The notes under the pieces are model-generated. The model had not been told where the DNA came from. It worked only from the letters and a program-made list of their open reading frames with translations, and made no database searches. From contig MNCI01008066.1 in the NCBI GenBank assembly GCA_015680685.1, positions 121,070 through 155,212 on the forward strand: DNA of 34,143 bases, given 5' to 3'. The position numbers and the translations under genes were made by a program. The DNA is from Gnetum montanum. Taxonomy: Eukaryota; Streptophyta; Gnetopsida; Gnetales; Gnetaceae. Positions 22,739 to 32,709 of the stretch are shown one piece after another. The stretch's first letter is position 1, and every line of letters begins with the position of its first letter.

Positions 22739-23080
22739 TTCATGGCCACTTTTGTGTAACAAGTTTTAACTAGCAAATAAACTCAAATTAATTCCAAATT
22801 TTATGATTAGGTAGCTCAAGTATTTACTCACTCCATAACTCTCTCAAATTGCAAAGATATTCATCTTGAAAAATAGTAATTTCTATTCTAGACATTGAAC
22901 AATTTGGTCTAGATCCCTTTTTAGGCCATCTTTAAATGATTAAATAAAATCCAATTGATCTAAAATTTTACAAGATAATAGATTGTAGAACAAGATTTGT
23001 ATCAAGCCTAAGATTAACCCAAAAATCATCTAGATTGCAAAGATATTATAAATGCAAAATTAGAAAAAAAGTTAATTTAT
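22739..23080. other. Unassigned
   Basis: Nothing recognisable was found. It is plain AT-rich sequence between the element ending at 22738 and the LTR-like region that follows. Confidence 0.35.
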
Positions 23081-24028
23081 CTTAGTTGGGCTACCCACAT
23101 CATCTGATATATTGGGCTACCAAAAATCTACAAAATAAAAAATTATTTTGAATTTTCTTATATCCAAAAAAATTATATGTTTCATGTTTTTTTATAGTAT
23201 CTCTCTATATTCTTGAGTATTTTGGCATGTCTAGAAGTGTTTTGGAGCTATTTTGATGAGTTTACAAGGTTTTGGGAATAATGGGGACTTGTTTGAAGGT
23301 GTCCAAATGTTCTAAACCTCAAAATTAGCATCCTTATTTTTGGCCCTCCTAGGTTGGACATCTTCTCTAAAGTATAAATGTTGCCCCTACAAGAAAGATG
23401 TCTCCTTCCAAGACAAAACATCTTGTCTGAATTATAGACATCTACCAAATAAGCTAGAAGTCTCTTATACAAGCTTGCAACTCTTGAAAGAATTCTACAC
23501 CACTTACAAGATGTCTCCTATGGACCCAAGATGTCTACACCACTTGTAGGATGTTCCTTATATGAACTAACTACTCTCAGGTGGGATGTCCAATCATGGG
23601 ATGTTATTGTATTGATTCCAACAGACTCAAAATTTTAATTTTTAATGTTAAGGTGGGGCAAGATCCTAATGAAAAAGTATATATGGACCTCTTAGGCATC
23701 CATTTGGGTAGGATGGAGAGAAGTGAGGAGAGAGTGATGTTGAGGTCCATTTGAACACCCATTTTTGTAAAGTTTCATAGTCATTTTATGTGTGTATGTG
23801 TTATATTGGATTTTAAGCACTTATCTATCCTAGGCATTTGCTTCCAATACTTTTATTTCTCTTTCATTTTCTAGTCAACATAAAGAGCTATTTTTCACTT
23901 GTTTCCAAAATATGTGCAAGTTGGAAGGATTTAGTTTAAAGAGAAAAATATGCACAAGATTGATTGGATTGGTTGTAGAGTGAGACGTGACAAGAAAAAG
24001 AGCTACTATGACATTTAACAAGTAGTAG
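23081..24028 (+). repeat. Possible 5' LTR of an unpaired element
   Basis: Several LTR-like traits occur in order: a duplicated TTGGGCTACC (23086 and 23113), a block of repeated GATGT/ACATC motifs (23350-23605), a TATA-like GTATATATGG near 23676, then sequence leading to a tRNA-Met-like site at 24029. No second copy is in the window, so the LTR identity and both borders are inferred. Confidence 0.35.
23494..23561 (+). repeat. 28-bp tandem direct repeat, period 40
   Basis: TCTACACCACTTACAAGATG at 23494 recurs as TCTACACCACTTGTAGGATG at 23534. Over 28 bp they differ at about six sites, mostly transitions. The repeat lies in the motif-rich block upstream of the TATA-like site. Confidence 0.6.
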
Positions 24029-24040
24029 TGGTATAATGGA
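24029..24040 (+). other. Weak tRNA-Met-like primer binding site
   Basis: TGGTATAATGGA follows AACAAGTAGTAG, resembling the usual LTR-end/TGGTATCAGAGC junction, but only the first six bases match without interruption. It is supported mainly by the LTR-like sequence before it. Confidence 0.25.
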
Positions 24041-25429
24041 ATTTGATGCATTCTTGAGTGTCTTTATGTTATTTATACAAAAAATATGTTCAAAATTTTT
24101 GAAAGTTCATTTATAATTGTGTTTATATAATGTGAAGGGTAAAATTAATTATCAATGTGTTTTATAGTAGAGAGGAGTTCAACACCTTACATGGTTACCA
24201 ATATAGAGTTATTAATTTTTATGTCACTAGATTTTTAAGAAACTAGATTGATTGCAATAGTTGTAATATCATCAATATATTGAATTAGATAGTTAGAGAT
24301 TCATAGAATAAGTATGATTTTTGAGTTTTTACATTGCAATGATATTTCTTATTCATTGAAAAAGCTATGAACTAATGAACTAGAAAATTTAAACAACTTT
24401 GAAAAAAACCTTAGTTTTAGTTTTTACAAAGAATTTGAACTTTTATATTGCTTCACCACCAAAAAACCTAATTTAGACTTTATTGGTTTACATTCGTTCA
24501 TTCCAAAGTAAAATTCACTTAGCCAAGTTATCTCACATGTTTTATTTTCATTTTTAGTAAATAATAGTAAGAAGGGAAAAAGTGCTTTGGAGACAAGAAA
24601 AACCATATCTTGAAGCTTTCATATAAAATTTGTGCTTTAGTTAAATATTTTTGATGCTAAACTTATATTTAAAATTCCAAGCCTAATCGAATGAGTGCTA
24701 CAAATTTTGATTCTTGGAACATCTTAATGTAAGGGCATTTGTAAGCCACTATGGAAGGCTAGGTCTTTGGTGCATTGGAAGATGGCCATGACAGTGATGT
24801 TTACATAACATTAGAAAGCATGTTGTGGTATGTTACAATGGCTATGAACTACGAGAGCTTTAGCAACATAGTTGTGATGAGATAACCTAGCTAGAAATAC
24901 TATTCTAGGTGCCTACGAGAGCTTTAGCAACATAGTTCTTTGTTTCTTATGTTAACATTGAGGAGATGATTATTGGAAAATTGTCAATAGCAACATGATA
25001 CATCTATGTAACACTCATGTGATCTCAACTACTTTAATCATTACCAACTAGCATAGCTAACCATCATGACATAGTGAAGACCAAGACATAGTGAATGCTA
25101 ACTTGTAACATCAAGAAACTACATGTATGAATTTAGATGAAGAAAATGAAATTGATTACCTGAGTATTTATCTAATACCATTATTATTTTTAGAATGATT
25201 AGCATTTTTTTCTTTTAGCCTTACATTTTTTTTGTAGTTCAAACATGGCTTAATAGAGATTCTTATGCTTTTGATTTTTCTCTAATGATCTTTTGTTTTG
25301 TAATGGACTTACTAGATTTTCCTTAATATTCATCATTTACTTTCATAGGACCTTAAGATGACTTTTATATTTATTTTCTTTTATGTTCTTATAAAGATAT
25401 TGATTTTATTAAAAAGTTGAAAGTTAAAG
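24041..25429. other. Unassigned AT-rich sequence with a short direct repeat
   Basis: No domain is recognised. The reverse frame at 24424-24606 (60 codons) has no known motif. The right end could hold the eroded endonuclease of the following LINE, but only its last part is readable. Confidence 0.35.
24849..24937 (+). repeat. Perfect 25-bp direct repeat, 64 bp period
   Basis: A 25-bp sequence starting CTACGAGAGCTTTAGCAACA occurs identically at 24849-24873 and 24913-24937. Perfect identity is unusual in such eroded surroundings and suggests a recent local duplication. Confidence 0.85.
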
Positions 25430-27870
25430 AAGATTTTGTGGAGTCTTGCCATCATAGTATTGAGATTTTGTTACAAATTCCAACTATTTCTCAACTAAAA
25501 AAAATAAGAATAGAAAAAAATGTTAGTATAGATTCATGCTAGTAGTCAAGGAAAAATATATGAATGTAGCACATAACAAATGGGCTTTTGAAAGATAATA
25601 TAAGAAGATTGAACAAATTTTACTTACAACAATTAAGTAAGTTCTACATTCACAATAGCAAAGTGCTTAGAAGACTTGGTTTGATGAGGATTGCATGCAA
25701 GCTAGGAAGAATACTAAGAATGAAAATAAGAATCATAGAAAAAGTTTAGTTAAGGCATATAAATTATTGATTAGAACCAAGAAAATAAAATTTATTAGGG
25801 AACAACATGAATATTTTGCTTACACTATTAAAAAGGAACCTAGACCATTGTAACAATGTTTTTTTTCATAAAGATTCTTTATCATTTAATTTTTAGATAT
25901 ATTTTCTCATTTTACAATAAGCTATTTACAAGATAAGATGATAATTATACTACTATTGTATAATAATCATCTCTCCAATTTACTCTTTATGAATTCATAG
26001 AAGACATTAAAAAGTTATCATTTGGCAAAGCTGTAGATTCAGATAATTTATATGTTATTCATAGAGAAATTTGGTACAAATTAAATTAGAAATAAAGCAA
26101 GGATTAAATCAACATTGGGAAACTAGTAAAGGTATATTGTTAGATAAATAGAGGGATATGCATAATTTGAACAATTATCAAATGGTCATTATGAGTAATA
26201 ATTTTTACTAAGTTGTTAGGCACTCTACTAGAAAAGAGGATCAATTTTTGGGCTGAAGGTAATCAAGTTATGGCAAGACGTTAAGTAGGTTTCAAAAACA
26301 ATCACTCTACTATTGATCACTTAGTTACTCTTAGATACTACATGGAGTTTCCAAAAATGCCTAATAAAAACATTTTACTTGTTTTATCAATTTTACAAAA
26401 GCATATGATTCAATGATCCATACAAAGCTATGGCTACACTTTTATAAAATTGGCCTCCCTTAAAATGTAATTATAGCAACTCAAATTTTTTATGAGGATC
26501 AAATTAGTAAAATTATAGACAAAAATTTAGAAAAAAAATTTCAATGCTATAGAAAAATTAGAGTTAAGCAAGGTTTTTCACCTTTTTCTACTTTCTTTAG
26601 TATCTTTATTGATGAAATGTAAGAATTGTTGCGCAACAGGTAAGATAGTCATGTTATTAAAATTAGATCCCAAGTAGTGAACCTTTTTTTATATGTACAA
26701 GATGTTGCCTTGATCTCCACTATTCCAGAAGGTATGTAAAAGATGATAAAATTTTTATAAAATTGTTGTCCTTCATTTGGTTTTCAATTGAATGTAGATA
26801 AAACCAAATTGATGATTTGGGGTACTAGAAATAACTGTTATAACTTCCATTTTGGAGGTAATGATATAAATATGGTAAATTATTTTAAATATTTGGATTT
26901 TATTTATAGGAACAACTACATGTAGAGGAAGCGTATCAAAGAAAAAAATAGTAGGAGGTTACAAAGCTCTGAATGCTTTCAAAAACAAGTACGAGGATTT
27001 AGGCCTCTAGGCTTGGAACGTTAAAAAATGAATTTTTTAGACTATCATGTATCCTACGATATTGTATGGATGTACTATTTGGGGACCTAGAATTAGTGCT
27101 AAACTTTGGAGAAATATTAAAAGAGCATAAAAAAATTTTCTTCTTGATGAGTTAAAGGTGAAGATGCAAACATCTTACTTAATGTTATTATCTAAACATG
27201 ATTTATTACTTTTAGAAGTAGAAACCTTATGCCAATTCATACATACACTCGTAGCTTACATATCTCAAGGTAAGACAAATTCTCTAATGTAGTTCTTGAG
27301 GATTTGAGAGACTATGATTGGTATTTTCAAGCAATGTAATGGTTGAGAAAATGGAATATCTCTTAGAAGAATGTGTAGCAAAATCCTAAGCATATTCTCC
27401 AACTAGTAAAACTAAAATTTCTAACACAGATATGAGCTAATTTGGAATGTAAGAGTCAATTTTATTTACAATAGATTAGATTTAATAAACTAGATATAGA
27501 AGCTCACTATCTCTCACATTGTTCTCATCAAGTGTTGAAATGTTATTAGTAAGATTCACTTAAGTTCTTATTGTCTTAAAAGTAAAAGTAAAAGATGGAT
27601 TCAACTTCCTTGAGAAGAGTGCATTTGTAGGTTTTGCAAATTAGGATCCCTTGAAGATGAGTTACATGTGTTTCTTTCTTGTAATATGACTACCCATTTA
27701 AGAAAGCATTGTATTGCTTTACAAAAAGCTTGTGTGATTTATTTTTGATGTCCCCATTAGTTCTTTGTTAATTTGTAGAGTTTATTTTTATTTTTTATGA
27801 TAATGTAATATTTGTCCAATAGATCCTATGAGTCTTTGGATGTAATGAAGCTTCATTTCATTATTTTAGT
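25430..27870 (+). pseudogene. LINE ORF2 relic: end of endonuclease, reverse transcriptase, zinc finger
   Basis: Blocks appear in the correct order with frameshifts. ESCHHSIEILL (25441) resembles the closing SDH strand of an APE endonuclease, with the Asp changed to Cys. WFDEDC plus a Lys/Arg-rich linker (25677-25800) joins endonuclease to reverse transcriptase. KKLSFGKAVDSDNLY (about 25998) and FTKAYDS (26390-26412) are the connector and motif A. RVKQGFSPF (about 26560) is motif B. The catalytic box (26692-26703) reads YVQD where YADD is expected, so the first catalytic Asp is lost. LNVDKTKLMIWG (about 26790) follows. A CICRFCKLG...HVFLSC finger (27620-27685) matches the C-terminal zf-RVT of plant LINEs. 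The 3' end lies near 27870. It differs from the RTE fragment at 12640. Confidence 0.8.
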
Positions 27871-28740
27871 ATTTCACCACAAGATTTAATAATTTGTATA
27901 ACTATACTTTGACTTTCTTTTAATGAGTCTCACTCCTTCATGATGATATTAGATATGAGACTTTGCACTTTAACTTCTATAAGTATTCTATATTTTAATC
28001 ATAGGATCATTATCTTTATTATTAATAGATTGATCATATATGAAACTTAGTTATTGGTTGGATTAAGAACCTGCTAACATGATTTCCATTTAACAAGTGT
28101 TACCCTCTTATATTTGAGGTTAATGTGAGATTTTATATATTTTTATTTCTTTGTAGTTTGATTATATATTTTGATGCTAACCTTGTTCTCTCTCGATAAG
28201 AATAAGATAATTGGATGTGAGCCTAACTAAAGATGATGTTTATCTTTATCTTGAATTTATTATATAGTATAAGTTGATTAATAAGTATCAAGTTAGGACC
28301 TTCTAGAATCCATGTACAGATATTTGTGATTTGGCCTTTATAAGTAGGTTATGAGTTACTCTCTGAATCATCATTTTCTACTTATGTCTTTTTCTATCTT
28401 AAGCTTGTTGGTGCTTTGTGCTTGGGATCTTAAGAGACTTGTTTGCCAACAAGGAATATCCTATTGATTTAGGAAGGTAGTAGATTTCACATTTATTTTA
28501 AATTCCTTCTTAAGTTTAATGCTAATGTTTCTTCTTGATGAATTTTCTAAGTTTTATGATTGCTAAAGTTAGCTTAGTTGTCAAATATTGGAGGATAGCA
28601 GTTAATTTAGATGTGGTAGAAGTTGCAAAAGATGTAAGTAGTGTTACCTTAGTAGTAGTAGATAGTCTTGACATGGTATAGGATACATACAAGGCTGAGT
28701 AGCAAATTAGCAACATCTAGTCTTATTAGGATGTGAATTG
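27871..28740. other. Unassigned AT-rich sequence
   Basis: No coding blocks or repeats are recognised. The part from 28500 on may belong to the start of the following LTR, whose left border I could not fix. The open frame 28522-28716 on the reverse strand is Thr/Ser/Leu-rich and probably random. Confidence 0.35.
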
Positions 28741-28784
28741 ATGCTCCTTTTTATTGAGTTTCCTTAATTTTTGGATTCTGGCAA

Positions 28785-28815
28785 GTAGCTATGAGCTCAT
28801 GCGATCCATAGCTAC
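28785..28815 (+). repeat. Hairpin 1: 9-bp perfect arms GTAGCTATG/CATAGCTAC
   Basis: The arms are 28785-28793 and 28807-28815, with a 13-base loop that includes CATGCGATC. The loop core recurs in hairpin 2 (CATGCGACC) although the arms differ. It lies just upstream of the TATA box at 28867. Confidence 0.7.
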
Positions 28816-28866
28816 CCATAGTTTAGAGTCATAAGTCGAAATTGAATCTTTAATAAGTTTCAAATG

Positions 28867-28875
28867 TATAAAAGG
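28867..28875 (+). promoter_or_regulatory. TATA box of the putative LTR
   Basis: TATAAAAGG is a close match to the plant TATA consensus and has a suitable place about 790 bp before the PBS. Confidence 0.45.
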
Positions 28876-29000
28876 AACAATTTTTATTTTACAATCATTA
28901 AGAGTCATTCTTAGAGGACAAAAGAAAGAGGAACCAATTCAGTTAGCTTCAAACAAAGATGGGGGTAGCACAGGAAATTGAATTTAAGTTTGGTAAGGAA

Positions 29001-29033
29001 CTACAAGTTCATGCGACCTACATGAGCTTGTAG
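29001..29033 (+). repeat. Hairpin 2: 13-bp arms with one mismatch
   Basis: CTACAAGTTCATG (29001-29013) pairs with CATGAGCTTGTAG (29021-29033); the single mismatch would be a G-U pair if the RNA is transcribed from this strand. The 7-base loop is CGACCTA. In RNA this would be a very stable hairpin about 130 bp downstream of the TATA box. Confidence 0.8.
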
Positions 29034-29116
29034 CATAGAAGTTCTATCACATGTAGCTCACAACTAGTTGCAATTTATTCTTCAATAGAAAACTAGAATT
29101 CATTAGTGCGAGTCCA

Positions 29117-29138
29117 TACAACTCACACCTCTGTTGTA
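29117..29138 (+). repeat. Hairpin 3: TACAAC/GTTGTA arms
   Basis: Six-base arms at 29117-29122 and 29133-29138 enclose a 10-base loop. The arms use the same TACAA/TTGTA core as hairpins 2 and 4. Confidence 0.5.
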
Positions 29139-29279
29139 GCTATAATGGATCTATTATCCTAATTGGTCATTTGATCATTAGGATTTGAATACTTGATCAT
29201 TGAAAATGGTTGACTAAGATTACTAATCATAGTCACTTGCATTGGTTGATTGACTTGATGATTCTTCATTGGGCCATGA

Positions 29280-29316
29280 GCTACAAGCCACCTGCAATTT
29301 ACACCTAGGTTGTAGC
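29280..29316 (+). repeat. Hairpin 4: GCTACAA/TTGTAGC arms
   Basis: Seven-base perfect arms at 29280-29286 and 29310-29316 enclose a 23-base loop. Together with hairpins 1 to 3 this makes a series based on GCTAC or TACAA arms. Confidence 0.5.
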
Positions 29317-29659
29317 CATTAGTTGGATGTTCTTGCAACCATCAACTAGTGTCATTTTAGTGCCAAATTAAAGCATAAATTTAAAGAATCAATGAAAGAG
29401 AAGAGAAGGATAACAAAGATAGATAATTAGAGAGTTTATGAAGATATAGAGATTAAGAATGAATTGGATCATTTTGAATGTTCTTGTTTGTATTAGAGAT
29501 TGAGTAATAAGATAGTTGTTCTTTTTTCTAAAATGTGAATTAATGTTGATTGTTCTTCATCATAATTCTAGCAACTTAACACCCATGTAACTTGTGATCC
29601 TTCATTTGATTGACCTCTACATTTCTATAGTGCAAGAATGCAGAAATAGTGTAATATTT

Positions 29660-29677
29660 TGGCATCACTGTGATAGA
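29660..29677 (+). other. Primer binding site, tRNA-Asp-like (decayed)
   Basis: TGGCATCACTGTGATAGA keeps about half of the tRNA-Asp complement, with mostly transition differences, and follows an AATATTT junction like those seen before such sites. It is supported by the gag-like sequence downstream. Confidence 0.5.
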
Positions 29678-30199
29678 TCTAGGTTATGGTAATATTTTTT
29701 TAGATTTAAACTTTGTACTATTTTTATTTTTATTTGTTTAAATTATTTGTATGGATTCTAATAAGTTTTTCAATTTATATATGTTAGAATTGTTATAATT
29801 TGAAGTGACGTTGATTGATTTGTAGATGTTTCTTCTTAATTTCGAAATTATGATGATTGATGAAGCACATGTTCATACTCAAAAATTCTTGTAGTAGATT
29901 TTAACTCTGTTTCTTCTTTACTTATCATTTCATCATAAGATTATGGCTTAGATTCATGAGAAAGGTCAAAGATTGGTGTGTGATACTATTCCTCTTCATA
30001 TTTACCTATGAGGACTCAAAAGACTCTAATGTCATGAGAAGAATAATATTTATCATGTAATTCTAGAATTCTAGAAGGGAAAAGTCCTTTTTGATAAGAA
30101 GGACCATCAATTTGACAAGTAGATTCACAAACTCTTGCAAGTGTCGATACTAGGATCAATGTAGTAGAGTAACTTAATATTCTAGTTACTTTTACTACT

Positions 30200-31470
30200 A
30201 GTGGAACTTAGTTTTCAATCATATTTTTTAATGCTACCCAACCTAATCAAGTATCCATGACTATTGGTATGTCCACTAAATTTGGATTTGGTACATCATT
30301 TTTAAATTCTATGAGTCATTTAGGTTTTGCTTCACTCATACAAACTACCCTTTTCCTAATGACAAAAATGGCTAGTCCATCTTCTTGTAATCAATTTGTT
30401 CCTTCACAAGTTAATTCTATGTACCATGCTAATAGTCCTAATAATCCATTTGATAGTTTTAATCAGAAGAAATTGCATCAATAACATCTACAAATCACTT
30501 AGCAAACCTTATTAAATGCTTTGACACAAGCTACCTAAAATACATGACCACCATTGCCTAATTAAGCAATTTTCACTCTCTTCCTATTTCGACACAAGTA
30601 CTTATCACATCAATAATTTCCTCTACTCTTTCTTAATTGAGACAACCTACTATCCATATGAATTATTCTAATATGGCTTAAATTCATCAACCCTTGTCAT
30701 AACCTACTATTCCTTTTAATCCACAATCTATTCCTATGTCTTGTAGCATAGCTGTTCTACCACTAGCACCATATAGAACCCCATTTATGTAAGTACCCCA
30801 ATAGCTTTATTCTAACATACAATAATTAATGAATATTCCACAAAGTGTACAACCTATATTTAATATATAGGATGTACAAATACAATCTATGCCTCAACCA
30901 CGATTTCCATACCAAGGATTGCAACAAATACCAAACACTTTGCCTCATCATTTAGTACCTCTAGGCAACCAATTTAATTAGTTTTTATAATTTTAGAATT
31001 AAGTTCCTTATTAGGGATGCCTAATAAAATTTCATTAAAATATTTAATGGGAATAAAATCAAATGCTACTCTCTCCCTCCTTTTGTTTCCTATTGGAAAA
31101 GATGTTAAGAATAAACATTTATCAACATTTCCTTGATTTTATGGTACATATGATGAAGAACCATATCATCATATACAAGCTTTTGAAATATTCATTGTCA
31201 CATGTGGTAATAACATTAGAGAATATGCTAAATTAGTATATTTCCCTTTACATTTAGAGATCATGCATTATCATGATATAAATCATTAAAATAATATTCT
31301 ATTTAGTCTTGGAAAGGTTTTAAGGATGAGTTTTTAAATCAATTTTTATGTTTTGCAAATATTCATGAATATAAAAAAATAATTTTTAGGCTTTCAATAA
31401 AAAGAAAATGAGACTTATGAACAAGATTCCGAGCATTTTAAATACATAAGAGCAAGTGTGACATCTCATT
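30200..31470 (+). pseudogene. gag: Degenerate gypsy gag
   Basis: An open stretch (30257-30484) rich in Ser, Asn, Pro and Gln is followed by a Gln/Pro-rich part (about 30840-30970: MPQPRFPYQGLQQIPN) and the capsid-like core at 31120-31440. The core reads FYGTYDEEPYHHIQAFEIF, then YAKLVYFPLHLE, a region equivalent to the W..F..F block, and KENETYEQDSEHFKYI. This is the Retrotrans_gag pattern. Stops and frameshifts are frequent. No zinc knuckle is found before homology ends. Confidence 0.65.
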
Positions 31471-31641
31471 CATGGATGTCATAAAAACATGATCATTCAT
31501 CACTTAATTCATTGCATTTGTAAGTAACATAATAGAAACATCATAAAATATTTTGATAAAGGAATTAATAGTAAATAAATAATTGGTACATTTAATAGGA
31601 ATGAAAAATAGAGAAAATTTTATTAATAAGAGATAGAGTAC
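31471..31641. other. Junction segment
   Basis: Short unassigned sequence between the gag remains and the reverse-strand LTR. Its last five bases, AGTAC (31637-31641), are the candidate target duplication of that LTR. Confidence 0.4.
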
Positions 31642-31963
31642 TGTAACACCCTCTAGGTTATCTTTCCATGCCACTTAAGCCTTAGAGGGAATTTGGCATT
31701 GCCATCATTGTTAGGCTGTTCAACTGAAAGGGTGATCAATTGCTTCTTATCTCATGTCACTTGATGCTCAACACTTACCTTTTTAGGGTTTGCAACTCCA
31801 TGTTGGAACAACCTCTAAACTTGACATTAAATGACATAAGTCAGACCCATTCCTAAGGGATACATGAATAATTGTAACTCCTCATAATGAGGCACCACTT
31901 TATTTGAAGGTTAATTACATTTTACAATATGTTTCTACCCTTAACAAGGAACAAAAAATTACA
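31642..31963 (-). repeat. Short 3' LTR (322 bp), reverse strand
   Basis: On the reverse strand it starts TGTAATTTTTTG and ends GAGGGTGTTACA, so it has TG...CA ends within a TGTAA/TTACA inverted terminus. A purine-rich tract directly precedes it on that strand. It contains an AATAAA-like signal and a small CCTCATAATGAGG palindrome (31880-31892). Only one copy is in the window. Confidence 0.6.
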
Positions 31964-31976
31964 ATCTACCCTCCCT
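31964..31976 (-). other. Polypurine tract of the 322-bp LTR element
   Basis: Reverse strand reads AAGGGAGGGTAGAT directly before the TGTAA start of the LTR (allowing one base at the edge). This is the expected place and composition for plus-strand priming. Confidence 0.6.
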
Positions 31977-32074
31977 TAAGCTTCTAGCTCATCCTCGAGT
32001 GCTTCCTCTATATCTAGCTGCATAGCTATTGTTCCTTCCTTATGCTCCCCAGCTTTAGCTTCTTTATTATCCTC
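31976..32074 (-). CDS. C-terminal tail of a retrotransposon polyprotein (partial)
   Basis: The reverse strand is open for 32 codons up to a TAA that overlaps the polypurine tract. The peptide is acidic and ends IEEALEDELEA. Its place, at the 3' end of the interior, suggests the end of the pol polyprotein. The upstream part is interrupted by the insertion at 32077 and would continue beyond the window. No domain is recognisable in so short a piece. Confidence 0.4.
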   Translation of the reverse strand, partial: EDNKEAKAGEHKEGTIAMQLDIEEALEDELEA

Positions 32075-32494
32075 ATTGATGAGTGGCGAGGTACCCCTAC
32101 ACTCAACCATACGAATACGAGCGTACACGCGCGATCCGGTTGAACTTCGCAGACTAAATGCCTTAACGCCACAAGAAACACTTGGGGTTAATCATTCGTT
32201 GTCTTCCCAGGCTTGCTTGTAAGTGTCACGGTGTATGGTTAAGCAAGTCTGAGGTATGTGATTTTTTTGGTATTTTCGGCTTATCTCCTATGCTATCAGA
32301 GGAAAGGGTTGAGAAACTAAGCTAACTCTAACTAAAGTCCTAAGTCTAAATTAACTAGCGTCAGCATCCGTTCCCACTTGCCGGACACACCTTGAACTAT
32401 GCAACTGCAGCTTACCAAACGCTAATCGTTACTGGGATCGCCACACGTAACGCAAGTGCTCGAAGTGGTCGTACTGAGGCACCTATTTAGCCTA

Positions 32495-32571
32495 CGTGTG
32501 ATAAGCAGCCGATTCCTTAGCCAGCCGTACACACCCGTGGGTGCTCGTAACTAAGTCGTACTTATCACACG
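32495..32571 (-). repeat. Compound hairpin module A
   Basis: Outer arms CGTGTGATAAG (32495-32505) and CTTATCACACG (32561-32571) pair perfectly over 11 bp. Inside, CTTAG (32516-32520) pairs with CTAAG (32551-32555), and CACCC/GGGTG (32532-32543) forms the tip. The unpaired segments CAGCCGATTC (32506-32515), AGCCGTACA and CTCGTAA, and TCGTA (32556-32560) recur nearly unchanged in modules B and C. Module A is in the part of the LTR downstream of the TATA box, so it should be in the RNA leader. Confidence 0.8.
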
Positions 32572-32584
32572 ATCTAGCCTAGCA

Positions 32585-32704
32585 ATGAGCAGCCGATTCC
32601 TCAACTAGCCGTACACATTAGACCCGGGAGTTACCAAGCGCAGAATCCTGGAATACGCTACTGGGTTACCAAGCATCCAATGCTCGTAATTGAGTCGTAC
32701 TCAT
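32585..32704 (-). repeat. Compound hairpin module B
   Basis: Outer arms ATGAG (32585-32589) and CTCAT (32700-32704) flank the invariant CAGCCGATTC (32590-32599) and TCGTA (32695-32699). Inner arms are CTCAA (32600-32604) and TTGAG (32690-32694), and CATT/AATG lies further in. The tip is enlarged by about 50 bp that hold two copies of the conserved leader motif (GTTACCAAGC). The stem letters differ from modules A and C but pairing is kept. Confidence 0.75.
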
Positions 32705-32709
32705 GCATT

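Larger units (their letters stand above)
28741..29656 (+). repeat. Putative 5' LTR with hairpin-rich leader
   Basis: The right end is set by the PBS at 29660; the left end is a guess a little over 100 bp before the TATA box. It contains five hairpins (see separate entries) and ordinary AT-rich sequence. No partner copy is in the window. Confidence 0.45.
28741..31470 (+). mobile_element. 5' half of a Ty3/gypsy element (LTR-PBS-gag)
   Basis: A TATA box, a hairpin-rich leader, a tRNA-Asp-like PBS at 29660 and a gag core at 31120-31440 occur in the correct order. No protease or later domain is present. Homology fades near 31470 and a different LTR, in the opposite direction, begins at 31642. The left border is uncertain. 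It belongs to a different family from the elements at 607 and 4359, judging by LTR and gag sequence. Confidence 0.6.
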
